A stretch of 64,000 nt of DNA, taken from the NCBI RefSeq assembly GCF_029433095.1, contig NZ_JARNTX010000002.1, positions 372,001 through 436,000 on the forward strand, written 5' to 3'. The notes beneath the pieces were generated by a model that worked only from the letters and a program-made list of their open reading frames with translations, searched no databases and was not told where the DNA came from. Source of the DNA: Hymenobacter sp. YC55. GTDB lineage: Bacteria > Bacteroidota > Bacteroidia > Cytophagales > Hymenobacteraceae. This document shows, one piece after another, positions 54,559-63,132 of the stretch; position 1 is the first letter of the stretch; each line of letters opens with the position of its first letter. Made by a program: the position numbers and the translations under genes.

Positions 54559-55062
54559 TTATGCTACACTTTCCACCACAATTCGATTTTGCTCGATGCG
54601 CAGCACACGAACCTCTGTTCCTGCTGGTACAAATTCGCCGCGGGTGGTTACCTCCCGCCGGTTATCTTCAAACAATACCGTGCCTGCTGGCCGCAACGCC
54701 GACAGCGCTCGACCAACGGTTCCGGGTAGTACATCTGGTAGCCGCACATCTCGCACATGAGAATTGTTAACATCGTTGAGGGCAACGCGGCTTATGTTTC
54801 TCGGTCGCAAGCCAATGTATACGAGCACACCCGTGGCAGCCAACGAGGATATAAGCAGGATATGGCCGGTGTCCGAACCTAAGTCTCTGTAGCCGAACCA
54901 AACACCGGCCGCTAGCAGTGCAAAACCGATCAGGCCGACCACTGTAGTGCCCGGAATAAAGATAACCTCAGCCACCAGAAACAGCAGGCCGAACAGCAGC
55001 AGCAAGGCAATAGTAAGCCAGTCCATAGGCAATGGCAAGCGGGTCCACATAAGCAGTTCCAT
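54559..55062 (-). CDS. NfeD-family membrane protein
   Basis: A short NfeD homologue of about 167 residues with two to three membrane segments (LTIALLLLFGLLFLVAEVIF, TTVVGLIGFALLAAGVWF, ILLISSLAATGVLVYIG) and a C-terminal OB-fold (GTVGRALSALRPAGTVLF, VPAGTEVRVLRIEQNRIVVE). It has no N-terminal ClpP-like protease domain, so it is the short form that works with flotillins. It precedes floA on the reverse strand. The start is uncertain: ATGs at 55062, 55050 and 55026 are in frame, and I use 55062. Confidence 0.87.
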   Translation of the reverse strand: MELLMWTRLPLPMDWLTIALLLLFGLLFLVAEVIFIPGTTVVGLIGFALLAAGVWFGYRDLGSDTGHILLISSLAATGVLVYIGLRPRNISRVALNDVNNSHVRDVRLPDVLPGTVGRALSALRPAGTVLFEDNRREVTTRGEFVPAGTEVRVLRIEQNRIVVESVA

Positions 55063-55262
55063 AGCAGTAAGTGGTTGGAGGTGAAAAGATACGCAGAAAG
55101 ATTGCGCAGAACGTATTGGTAAGCAGAGGCAAAACGCTTTGGCCTTCACGACTTATGCCACAGGCAACAATGGATGGCAAGAACCGAAGCGGGTCGCTAT
55201 TGCTGAGAGAAATATTCTAGCAGCCTTGCTGACTTTCGCTCTCGCGGTGCGTAGGGAAGCCT

Positions 55263-55508
55263 ATGATGAACCAACGCGAAGTAACCGACCAACACAATAC
55301 CACCTGGACCTGCGTGCAAGCCTATGCTGGAGTAGATAGTAGTGTGGCCGCAGAAGCCACCAAACTCAGCGAAACAGATGCTGGTGGCGTGCCAGTCGTA
55401 TGCACACCTAGTGGAGGAGCCCAAACGGTGCGCCTTGAGTTAGGGAAAGACTGGTTCGACAACTTATCGGATGAAGAGCTAGCTACGGCCATAACCGCTG
55501 CACAATAG
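55263..55508 (+). CDS. Small hypothetical protein
   Basis: An 81-residue acidic protein (MMNQREVTDQHNTTWTCVQA, then a Gly/Pro stretch, ending LGKDWFDNLSDEELATAITA). It has no signal peptide or membrane span. The frame looks real: it uses the same codon bias as its neighbours, begins with ATG (a second ATG follows at once) and ends 20 nt before a strong terminator that it shares with proS. I do not recognise the family, so no function is assigned. Confidence 0.65.
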   Translation: MMNQREVTDQHNTTWTCVQAYAGVDSSVAAEATKLSETDAGGVPVVCTPSGGAQTVRLELGKDWFDNLSDEELATAITAAQ

Positions 55509-55527
55509 TGTTGGGCTAGCTACCAGT

Positions 55528-55564
55528 AGAAAGCCCCGCTACAAACGGTGTAGCGGGGCTTTCT
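55528..55564. terminator. Bidirectional terminator between the small protein and proS
   Basis: Perfect 16-bp arms (AGAAAGCCCCGCTACA and complement) around a 5-nt loop. It lies 20 nt and 24 nt from the two convergent stop codons. Confidence 0.85.
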
Positions 55565-55588
55565 GATACAGTTGCAAGCAGCAGAAGC

Positions 55589-57064
55589 TTAGTAGGCGCG
55601 TGCAAAGTGTACGCGGCGCTTCGAAGGTTTGCCCGTTAGCATGTCTACCCCGTCTTCGTCGGGTTCGGCGAGAGCCACGCAACGAATAGTAGCTTTGGTT
55701 TCCTCTTTGATGCGTTCCTCGGTTTCGGAGGTGCCATCCCAATGCGCTACCACAAAGCCGCCTTCTCCTTCTAGAGCCTGCTTGAATTCCTCGTATGTAT
55801 CGACGCGGTGGGTATGCGTTTCGCGGAACTTCAAGGCCTTTTGGTAGATGCTCGTTTGAATATCATCGAGCAACGAGGCCACATTGTTCACGATGTCGGC
55901 CAGCGGCATATTCATTTTTTCCTTGGTGTCGCGGCGAGCTACCTCTACCGTACCGTTCTCTAAGTCGCGCATGCCCACGGCGAGGCGCACCGGCACACCT
56001 TTCAATTCCCACTCCGCGAATTTAAAGCCAGGGCGTTCGGTATCCCGGTCATCTACCTTCACCGATATGCCACGGTCAATCAAGCCCATTTGCATGGGCC
56101 GAATGCGCTCGAGCAGTTCATCAAGCTGGCCCGTTTTATAGATGGGCACAATCACCACCTGAATAGGAGCCAACTTGGGCGGGAGCACCAAACCTTCGTC
56201 ATCGGAATGGGCCATAACCAAGGCGCCCATCAGGCGGGTACTTACGCCCCAGCTCGTGCCCCACACGTGCTCTAATGCGCCTTCCTTGTTAGTGAACTGC
56301 ACATCAAATGCCTTAGCAAAGTTCTGTCCTAGGAAGTGAGAAGTGCCTGCCTGGAGGGCCTTGCCGTCTTGCATCAAGCCTTCAATGCAGTAGGTGTCCA
56401 AGGCGCCAGCAAATCGTTCGTTTTCGGTTTTTACCCCCTTTACTACGGGCAGCGCCATCCACTCCTCGGCAAACTGAGCATACACCTCCAGCATCTGGCG
56501 GGTTTCGGCTACGGCTTCCTCAGCGGTGGCATGGGCTGTATGGCCTTCCTGCCACAAAAACTCGGCGGTACGCAAGAACAGGCGGGTGCGCATTTCCCAG
56601 CGCACCACGTTGGCCCACTGATTGATGAGCAGCGGCAGGTCGCGGTAGCTTTGAATCCAGTTTTTGTAGGTGCTCCAAATGATGGCTTCCGAGGTAGGGC
56701 GCACAATCAGTTCTTCCTCTAGGCGGGCATTGGGGTCGACGCGCAGCTTACCCGGATTGTCGGGGTCGGTTTGGAGGCGGTAGTGCGTTACGACGGCGCA
56801 TTCTTTGGCAAATCCTTCGGCGTTTTTCTCTTCCGCTTCAAATAAGCTTTTGGGGACAAAAAGCGGAAAATATGCGTTCTGATGGCCGGTGCGCTTAAAC
56901 ATATCGTCGAGGGTGCGCTGCATCTTTTCCCAGATGGCGTAGCCATAGGGTTTGATGACCATGCAGCCTCGCACTGCGGAGTTTTCGGCAAGGCCTGCAC
57001 GCTTTACCAACTCATTGTACCACAGCGAGTAATCTTCACTCCGTTTGGGCAAACCTTTGCTCAT
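55589..57064 (-). CDS. proS: Prolyl-tRNA synthetase (archaeal/eukaryotic type)
   Basis: A 491-residue class II aminoacyl-tRNA synthetase that charges tRNA(Pro). It is the short, type 3 form without the editing insertion: [20 protein letters not shown] at the N-terminus, motif 2 ([16 protein letters not shown]), [20 protein letters not shown] with the proline pocket, [29 protein letters not shown], the anticodon-binding domain, and the conserved C-terminal Tyr (VHFARAY). The start is ATG at 57064. The gene stands alone; a lipoprotein gene is divergent. Confidence 0.96.
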   Translation of the reverse strand: MSKGLPKRSEDYSLWYNELVKRAGLAENSAVRGCMVIKPYGYAIWEKMQRTLDDMFKRTGHQNAYFPLFVPKSLFEAEEKNAEGFAKECAVVTHYRLQTDPDNPGKLRVDPNARLEEELIVRPTSEAIIWSTYKNWIQSYRDLPLLINQWANVVRWEMRTRLFLRTAEFLWQEGHTAHATAEEAVAETRQMLEVYAQFAEEWMALPVVKGVKTENERFAGALDTYCIEGLMQDGKALQAGTSHFLGQNFAKAFDVQFTNKEGALEHVWGTSWGVSTRLMGALVMAHSDDEGLVLPPKLAPIQVVIVPIYKTGQLDELLERIRPMQMGLIDRGISVKVDDRDTERPGFKFAEWELKGVPVRLAVGMRDLENGTVEVARRDTKEKMNMPLADIVNNVASLLDDIQTSIYQKALKFRETHTHRVDTYEEFKQALEGEGGFVVAHWDGTSETEERIKEETKATIRCVALAEPDEDGVDMLTGKPSKRRVHFARAY

Positions 57065-57265
57065 GTTTTAGGGTATCTTTGGTCAAGTAGAAAAGTTCCG
57101 ATTTGGCCTAAAATTTGTCATATCCAAAACGGCACCGTTTCGCTGCCAAATTACGTTAATAAATAAACTGAAGCCTGACCTGATGGAATGTTTGCTACCC
57201 CAAACAACCTTTCGTCGCTTCACTTGCTCTTTCCTTCGCCCGCCTTCCTATTCAAGCAAGCAGCC

Positions 57266-58651
57266 ATGAAAAATCTCCTCCCATCTTTATTGCCCGCCTT
57301 GGCCCTGCTTACGTTGGGTGGATGTGCTGGTACTAGCGCCCTCTCCACTACGGAGAACGATGGCGTTTATTATTCGTCTCAGGATCGTACTACGCAAAAT
57401 GCTACGGCGTCGGTGGCTAACACCGCGCCTGCTACAGAAGCCGAGTCGGGCGACGAAATTTCTAATCCGGACTATGCCGCCGACGGTAGGCAAAGTTCTA
57501 CTGTAACCGAGTCGACAGAATACTACGATGACGACTATGCGTATTCCTCGCGCATCCGTCGTTTCCACCAGCCTTACTACCGCGGCTTCGGCTACGGCTA
57601 CAACGACTTCGTGTACGCTGACCCCTTCTGGTACGGCGGCTCACCCTACTACGGCAGTGCTTTTTACGACCCCTTCTATAGCCCCTATGGTTATGGGTAT
57701 GGTGGACTTGGCAGCTACGTCAATATTAATATTGGCTTCGGCAGGCCATGGGGCTGGGGCTACAACCCCTGGCGCTACGGCCGTGGCTACAGCCTCTTCG
57801 ACAACTATTACGGGTATGGATATGGCGGCGGTTATGGGTATGGCTACGGTGGCTACGGCGGGTACAACAACTACTATAACGTTAACAACTACTATGGTAC
57901 TGGTGTAGGCTCGTCGCGTAATGTGCGCTATGGGGCCCGCAATGGTCGTAGCGCAGAAGCAGGCACCGCTGGCCGCACTAGCGTAGGAACCGGCAATGTT
58001 ACTGGCTCGCGCAGCCGCGCAATTAGCGAAGGTGGTGTCGCTGCCCCTACAGGCGGACGTAGTTCTATGGGCGGTGTTCCAGACAACGGGGGTACGGTTC
58101 AACCATCAGGTCGGGGCCGTTCGCGCTCAGCTGACGCTGGTACTCTAGGCGGTGTGCCATCGGAAGTAACTACTGGTGGGCGTTCGGCTGGCACTACGAC
58201 GGATCCGCAAGTCACTGGTCGTGCTGGCAGATACAATCAGAGCGTAAATACCAACGAGCAGATCAACAACGGAGGCACTATTGCGCAGCCTTCGTACGAG
58301 AGCCGGGGGCGTCGTCGGGCAACCGAAGCTATTGGCAACGTGAACGACGGCTCTATCCAGCAGTCCACGCAGCCACAGTACTCGCAGCCACGCCGGACTC
58401 GATTCAGCGAACTGAATACCAACCAGAGCAGTGGTGGCCAGACTGCTGAGCAGCCAGTTCGTCGTCAGCGGACGTATGAGGCTCCTCAACAAACCTATCA
58501 GCAGCCTACCCGCACGTATGAGGCGCCTCAGCGTTCTTACTCCGAACCATCGCGCAGTTCTTCGTCATTCCCTTCGAGTGGCGGCGGAAGCAATAGCGGT
58601 GGCGGTAACAGTGGCGGCGGCGGTGGTGGCCGTGGCCGTGGGCGCGACTAA
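57266..58651 (+). CDS. Gly/Tyr-rich low-complexity lipoprotein
   Basis: A 461-residue lipoprotein (MKNLLPSLLPALALLTLGGC, lipobox LGGC). After an acidic, Tyr-rich spacer, residues 100-220 are built of short Gly/Tyr/Phe/Trp motifs such as GYGYNDFVY, YGYGGYGGYNNYYNVNNYYG and WGWGYNPWRYGRG. The C-terminal half is Ser/Gly/Arg/Gln-rich (GRSRSADAGTLGG, SQPRRTRFSEL) and ends in a poly-Gly tail with GRGRGRD. It is probably disordered and surface-located. I do not know a function. The ATG at 57266 begins the signal peptide; the frame opens 26 codons earlier. Confidence 0.78.
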   Translation: MKNLLPSLLPALALLTLGGCAGTSALSTTENDGVYYSSQDRTTQNATASVANTAPATEAESGDEISNPDYAADGRQSSTVTESTEYYDDDYAYSSRIRRFHQPYYRGFGYGYNDFVYADPFWYGGSPYYGSAFYDPFYSPYGYGYGGLGSYVNINIGFGRPWGWGYNPWRYGRGYSLFDNYYGYGYGGGYGYGYGGYGGYNNYYNVNNYYGTGVGSSRNVRYGARNGRSAEAGTAGRTSVGTGNVTGSRSRAISEGGVAAPTGGRSSMGGVPDNGGTVQPSGRGRSRSADAGTLGGVPSEVTTGGRSAGTTTDPQVTGRAGRYNQSVNTNEQINNGGTIAQPSYESRGRRRATEAIGNVNDGSIQQSTQPQYSQPRRTRFSELNTNQSSGGQTAEQPVRRQRTYEAPQQTYQQPTRTYEAPQRSYSEPSRSSSSFPSSGGGSNSGGGNSGGGGGGRGRGRD

Positions 58652-58713
58652 TAAGTCCTTGTTCGGAACCTGATTTGTGATGGGTCCACAGCGGCCCCCT
58701 TCTCTTCCCTCAA

Positions 58714-60249
58714 ATGAAAAACTTGAAATATTGGCTTGCCGTGGCTCTATTGAGCCCGGCTAGCCACAGCTTTGCCCAATACGCAACGGACGCACTACGT
58801 TTTTCACAAACTCAACCCTCTGGTACTGCTCGCTCTTTGGGAGTCGGAGGTGCTAACGTGGCCGTCGGTTCTGATTTAGGCAACCTCGTTACGAACCCTG
58901 CTGGCCTAGGTCTTTTCCAACGCTCCGAGGTCAGCTTTACGCCTGGAGTTGGCATTGGAAACGCCAATAGCCAAGTGTTTGGTACCACTACTTCTGATGG
59001 TCGCAATAGTGTGCACGTCGCCAACTTTGGCGTTGCTTTCGCTAACCGCCGCCCCGACAGTGATAGTAACCCTTGGAGAGGTGGTACACTCGCTTTAGGA
59101 CTGAACCGTATCAATGATTTCAATCAGAGCTTCCGATATCGGGGTTCTTTTGCGGGTGGGCCATCAGGTGCCGGCAGCAATATTCTGAACTACTACGATC
59201 GGGGAATAACTGCGGGACAGTCTACAGATTTTGACGACTTGGCTTATGAGGCGTTTCTGACCGATGAAGATCAAGAAGGACGTTACGTACCAGGCACTGA
59301 TTTTGGCCGGTCTCTGGATGGAGCGCTCAATCAGGAGGAAACCGTATTGACTACCGGTTCTCAAACTCAATTTGATATTGGGTACGGTGCTAGCTACCGC
59401 GACCGGCTTTATATCGGAGGAGCTATTGGTGTTGTAAGTACCCGCTTCAACTCAACAAGCACACTAACGGCAACTGATCCGTCGCCGGTTGATGCCAGCG
59501 TACGAGGCTCTAGCTTTGGTAGCCTCACTTACCGCGAAGCATTGGAAACTCGGGGAAGCGGAATCAATGCTCGAATCGGCGCTATTTACCGGGTCAACGA
59601 TGCTGTGCGGGTAGGGGCTTCGGTGCAAACACCAACCTTGCATAGCTTGTCGGAAACGTATTCCTCTTCTTTGAATGTGGTTTACGATACCCCCATCACA
59701 GTAGAAGGCAAAACCTATTCCTCTGGTAATGCCGCTACCGACCCTGGTGCCTTCGACTACAGGTTGACTTCTCCTTTCCGAGCATCAGGGGGTGCTGCCG
59801 TAGTTATCGGTAAGCATGGCTTTCTGAGTGGCGACGTCGAGTACGTGAATTATAGCCAAGCGCGCTTGAACAACGACAACACCAGCGACCAAGGTGCAAA
59901 CAATGTCTATGACTTTAGCTCCGATAACGACGATGTCAGGGACTTGTATCAATCGGCAGTGAACCTGCGGGTAGGAGGTGAACTGCGTTACGATATATTC
60001 CGTTTCCGAGCAGGCTTTGCGCGCTACGGTGACCCTTACAAAGCAAGTACCCGCGACCGTTCGCAGAACTACTACACCGGCGGAGTAGGCTTACGGCAGA
60101 AGAATTTCTTCTTGGACCTAGCTGGAGTTTATAACACAACCAAGCGCTATTACAACCCCTATGTTATGCCGAACCTAGCGGATACTCCCGAAGTTGTAGT
60201 TGATGCTAACCGTTTCACTACCACTATCACGGCTGGCTTCCTGTTCTAA
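58714..60249 (+). CDS. OmpP1/FadL-family outer membrane transport protein
   Basis: A 511-residue outer membrane barrel. Signal peptide MKNLKYWLAVALLSPASHSF ends near AQYATDALRF. The OmpP1/FadL pattern follows: TARSLGVGGANVAVGSDLGN, VTNPAGLGLFQRSEVSFTPG, and alternating barrel strands up to the C-terminal TTTITAGFLF. FadL-type barrels admit hydrophobic compounds such as fatty acids; Bacteroidota members are often annotated as hemin or aromatic transporters, without proof. It lies 62 nt after the Gly/Tyr-rich lipoprotein gene, perhaps in one transcript. Confidence 0.87.
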   Translation: MKNLKYWLAVALLSPASHSFAQYATDALRFSQTQPSGTARSLGVGGANVAVGSDLGNLVTNPAGLGLFQRSEVSFTPGVGIGNANSQVFGTTTSDGRNSVHVANFGVAFANRRPDSDSNPWRGGTLALGLNRINDFNQSFRYRGSFAGGPSGAGSNILNYYDRGITAGQSTDFDDLAYEAFLTDEDQEGRYVPGTDFGRSLDGALNQEETVLTTGSQTQFDIGYGASYRDRLYIGGAIGVVSTRFNSTSTLTATDPSPVDASVRGSSFGSLTYREALETRGSGINARIGAIYRVNDAVRVGASVQTPTLHSLSETYSSSLNVVYDTPITVEGKTYSSGNAATDPGAFDYRLTSPFRASGGAAVVIGKHGFLSGDVEYVNYSQARLNNDNTSDQGANNVYDFSSDNDDVRDLYQSAVNLRVGGELRYDIFRFRAGFARYGDPYKASTRDRSQNYYTGGVGLRQKNFFLDLAGVYNTTKRYYNPYVMPNLADTPEVVVDANRFTTTITAGFLF

Positions 60250-60267
60250 TAGTTTGGGACAATAACT

Positions 60268-60325
60268 GCCTCCATAAGATAAAAGCCGACTTTCAAACGA
60301 AAGTCGGCTTTTATCTTATGGAGGC
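60268..60325. terminator. Bidirectional terminator with perfect 27-bp arms
   Basis: Arms GCCTCCATAAGATAAAAGCC... and their exact complement pair over 27 bp around a 4-nt AAAC loop. It lies between the convergent FadL-like gene and the lipoprotein gene. Confidence 0.85.
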
Positions 60326-60347
60326 GTCAAGTGCTGATGCTTCCTCT

Positions 60348-61355
60348 TTATTTCGTGATGCGCACCTGCATCTTGATGGCGGGTGTTGGTGCAGTGAGAA
60401 AGGATTGAATAAAGATGAGTCCGTACCTAGCTGGACTATCACTAGTTCGAAATGCTAAAACTCTTCCAGTACCTCTAGCTCTTAAAGCATTAGTGCGAGT
60501 AGAAATTGTTGGAACTACGCCGCTGCTAAAAAGAGAGCGGAATGCTGCGGTGTCAGCAGTGCTAGCGAAGCGAGCGGAGTCCAAGTCGGTGCTGCGCATT
60601 GAAGTAGTCCGGCGACTCAACCAGTTGGTTGGATTGAACAGACGGTTGGTGCGGATGAGTTCAGGATCGTTGGGAGATGCCAAGGCTCTCTCTCCATTAG
60701 CTAGCGGCAAATACGCTAAATCAATAAGGTCTTGATTTTCAATACGCCTGCGCAAGGCATTGGGTGGTAGGGTTAAGCCAGACAATAAGGATATACTGTT
60801 GCGCGCATAAGGAGTGGTAGGGGCAGGCAATATGACTGTGTAATTATGATAAGTCGCAGCGCGGAGTGAATCGCTGTTGCGTAAAGATAAGGTGAAGCTG
60901 CGGCTGTTTTTATTATTGTCAGCATCATAAGCATCAAAAATCCACTTCTCTCGTCCAGAAGTAGTGCGGGTGTTTGCTTTAAATTGAAATGCTATAGACT
61001 GACGCTGTTTCCCTGTCAGCATCGTATCGAGGTATACAACTGGATACTTAATCTTATATAGACTATCTAAATTAAAAGCAGTTGACGGATAAACAAAGGG
61101 AAAAGGGCTAGGTGAGTATTCTACTGTAATGACTAGCCGATCTAGCTCGGCACCATCATCTCGTTTCTCGGCAAAAACACGGGTCGTGAATGTATCGGCA
61201 AGGGCAGACGTGTTAGCAGCAGTGGTAACGGTCCGGCTGGCGGACAGAAAGCGGGTCCCGCCAACTAAGTCAACACGCGGACCCGACTCATCATCGAGAC
61301 TACAGGACGTTAGCAGGGCAGAAGCACACAGGAACAGAAGCAGGTGAAAACGCAT
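60348..61355 (-). CDS. Hypothetical lipoprotein
   Basis: A 335-residue lipoprotein (MRFHLLLFLCASALLTSCSL, lipobox LTSC). The body looks like beta-sandwich domains with many Thr/Ser/Asp residues (VDLVGGTRFLSASRTVTTAA, WIFDAYDADNNKNSRSFTL). It lacks recognisable motifs, but the central DAYDADNNKNSR segment is typical of extracellular Ig-like repeats. It is probably exposed at the cell envelope. The gene is divergent from the TonB-domain lipoprotein gene across a region with a 30-nt palindrome. Confidence 0.7.
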   Translation of the reverse strand: MRFHLLLFLCASALLTSCSLDDESGPRVDLVGGTRFLSASRTVTTAANTSALADTFTTRVFAEKRDDGAELDRLVITVEYSPSPFPFVYPSTAFNLDSLYKIKYPVVYLDTMLTGKQRQSIAFQFKANTRTTSGREKWIFDAYDADNNKNSRSFTLSLRNSDSLRAATYHNYTVILPAPTTPYARNSISLLSGLTLPPNALRRRIENQDLIDLAYLPLANGERALASPNDPELIRTNRLFNPTNWLSRRTTSMRSTDLDSARFASTADTAAFRSLFSSGVVPTISTRTNALRARGTGRVLAFRTSDSPARYGLIFIQSFLTAPTPAIKMQVRITK

Positions 61356-61387
61356 AGTATCGGCAAAGGTCGGAATTTGCGGGTGAC

Positions 61388-61417
61388 GCTCACTTTGTTG
61401 CTTGCAACAAAGTGAGC
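61388..61417. promoter_or_regulatory. 30-nt palindrome in the divergent intergenic region
   Basis: GCTCACTTTGTTGC and its exact complement GCAACAAAGTGAGC flank a TT centre. It lies 32 nt before the hypothetical lipoprotein start on the reverse strand and 190 nt before the TonB-domain gene. It has no adjacent T-run. It could be an operator for a dimeric regulator or a cruciform site. Confidence 0.45.
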
Positions 61418-61608
61418 TACAAGCGTTGAATACAGAGCAACAACAAAGTATAGGGCTAACAAATGCTTATTGTGAAGCAGCAATAGGTCTAGATCCTAAC
61501 GGTAGAAATCCTAACTGAAATATGTTGGTGAAATTATTTTTTACATATGGGTATAAGAAAGATGCAAAAAGTAAGCAGCTCTTGTAAAAATTTCCCGTAG
61601 TTCGCGGT

Positions 61609-63093
61609 ATGCCCACGTTTCGGACACCTTGTCTATATCTTTTAGGTACGTATATGCTGGCCGCAGTCAGTGGTTGCCAGCCCGATAAGCCCGCTCGCAC
61701 CGAGCAAGCTGCTCCTGCCCTTGCTGACACGCTTAATCTGGATTCGCTGGCAAATCCGGTCGGGGCTGTCGATACCACTCCTATTCGGCGCGATTGGCAC
61801 CGCCTCGACAAGCGAACCAGCCCACAGGCTCCGCTTATTGTGTACCGAAGCGTGCGCCAAGCACCGGCAGGACTAAATACTGCGCCCGCGCCTGGGGAAG
61901 CCACGTTGCTAGACCTGACGCGCAAAGCCAGCGAATATTTTCAGATAGACCCCACCAAAGCCGCGGAAGTGCGTGGGCGTACCGGCACGGTATTGCGGCT
62001 AGCGGCTGGCACGCTGGTAGATGCCAATCAGCACCCGGCTACGGGGCCAGTGTGGGTGGAGCTAAAAGAGTGCTATACGCCCGCCGAGATGGTACTCACT
62101 AATCTTACCACCCTTACCACTGATGCCGAACCACTGCAAACTGCCGGTATGGTACTGGTGAGGGCCACTGCCGCCGGACAACCCTTACAGGTAGCCACTG
62201 GCCGCACGATGCGCTTGGAAATGCCTGCGCCTCAAGGCCAACCGCTCCCGGGCATGCGCCTCTACTATGGCCAAGGTGCTACGCCTGTACGTTGGATTGA
62301 GGCTCCCGAATCTGCAGTTCCCGCTTCTCTCGAAACCATTTACACCGATGCTCGGCCAATGCCCGCGTACGGCAGCGGTCCAGCCGACATCAACCGCTTG
62401 GTGCGGTATCCGCACGAAGCACTGGTCAGTCAGACGCAGGGAGTGGTATTTGCGTCATTTGTGGTCGACGAAAGCGGCCGGGTGCAAAAGCCGCATATTT
62501 TGCGGGGCCTCGGGCATGGCTGCGACGAAGAGGTACTGCGGGTGCTGCGCCAAACGTCGGGCCACTGGACTCCTGGCCAGCGCAATGGCGAATTTGTGAA
62601 AGTGAAGATGGTACTGCCGATTCGATTCTCGTTCCAGCCCGGCCAACTCACTACCGATACCACCCGCCTTAGCCTAACGGCCAGTACAGCGCCTTCTGAG
62701 CCAGTAACCACCGCTGAGGAACCCGCCGAAGCAACTCCCACCGACCGGTATGTATTTCACTGCTCGCAGCTGGGTTGGTTTAATGTAGACCGTCCTTTGA
62801 GCGGCAGCAGTACCACACTCGTGGCTGCTCCTGCTCCTGACGAAGCTACTACAGTGCGCTTAGTAGTGCTTGGCACAACTCCTACTGTGGTGGCGGGCGA
62901 AGAAGTGGAAGGAGGGTACCAGTTCGGTAAGCTGCCAGCTGGACGCCGGGCCATAGTAGTTGGCCTGCGTTATCAGGGAGGGGTACCATACATGGCTTGG
63001 CAAGAAACCACTACTGGGCAAGAAGTTAGTTCGCCCCTAGAGTTCCGCGAAACCACTTTGGAAGAGCTGGAACGGCGGCTAGAACGGCTCTAA
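61609..63093 (+). CDS. Lipoprotein with TonB C-terminal domain
   Basis: A 494-residue lipoprotein (LLGTYMLAAVSGCQPDK, lipobox VSGC). Residues 90-215 form a beta-rich region (FQIDPTKAAEVRGRTGTVLR, LVDANQHPATGPVWVELKEC). Residues 255-345 form a TonB_C-type domain (VRYPHEALVSQTQGVVFASF, VDESGRVQKPHILRGLGHGC, VLRQTSGHWTPGQRNG). The rest is a low-complexity Thr/Pro linker and a small beta domain. Classic TonB is anchored in the inner membrane with a Pro-rich spacer; a lipoprotein with an internal TonB_C domain is unusual and may not be an energy transducer. ATG at 61609. Confidence 0.82.
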   Translation: MPTFRTPCLYLLGTYMLAAVSGCQPDKPARTEQAAPALADTLNLDSLANPVGAVDTTPIRRDWHRLDKRTSPQAPLIVYRSVRQAPAGLNTAPAPGEATLLDLTRKASEYFQIDPTKAAEVRGRTGTVLRLAAGTLVDANQHPATGPVWVELKECYTPAEMVLTNLTTLTTDAEPLQTAGMVLVRATAAGQPLQVATGRTMRLEMPAPQGQPLPGMRLYYGQGATPVRWIEAPESAVPASLETIYTDARPMPAYGSGPADINRLVRYPHEALVSQTQGVVFASFVVDESGRVQKPHILRGLGHGCDEEVLRVLRQTSGHWTPGQRNGEFVKVKMVLPIRFSFQPGQLTTDTTRLSLTASTAPSEPVTTAEEPAEATPTDRYVFHCSQLGWFNVDRPLSGSSTTLVAAPAPDEATTVRLVVLGTTPTVVAGEEVEGGYQFGKLPAGRRAIVVGLRYQGGVPYMAWQETTTGQEVSSPLEFRETTLEELERRLERL

Positions 63094-63132
63094 GGCCAGA
63101 AAGTGCCAGATAAACAAGGCAACACTAAGGGC

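Noticed and set aside
57641..58102. Reverse frame rich in Val/Ala/Ile over the Gly/Tyr-rich lipoprotein
   Set aside because: It is the complement of GGN/TAY-rich repeats, which always reads as hydrophobic residues. It has no start context or signal peptide.
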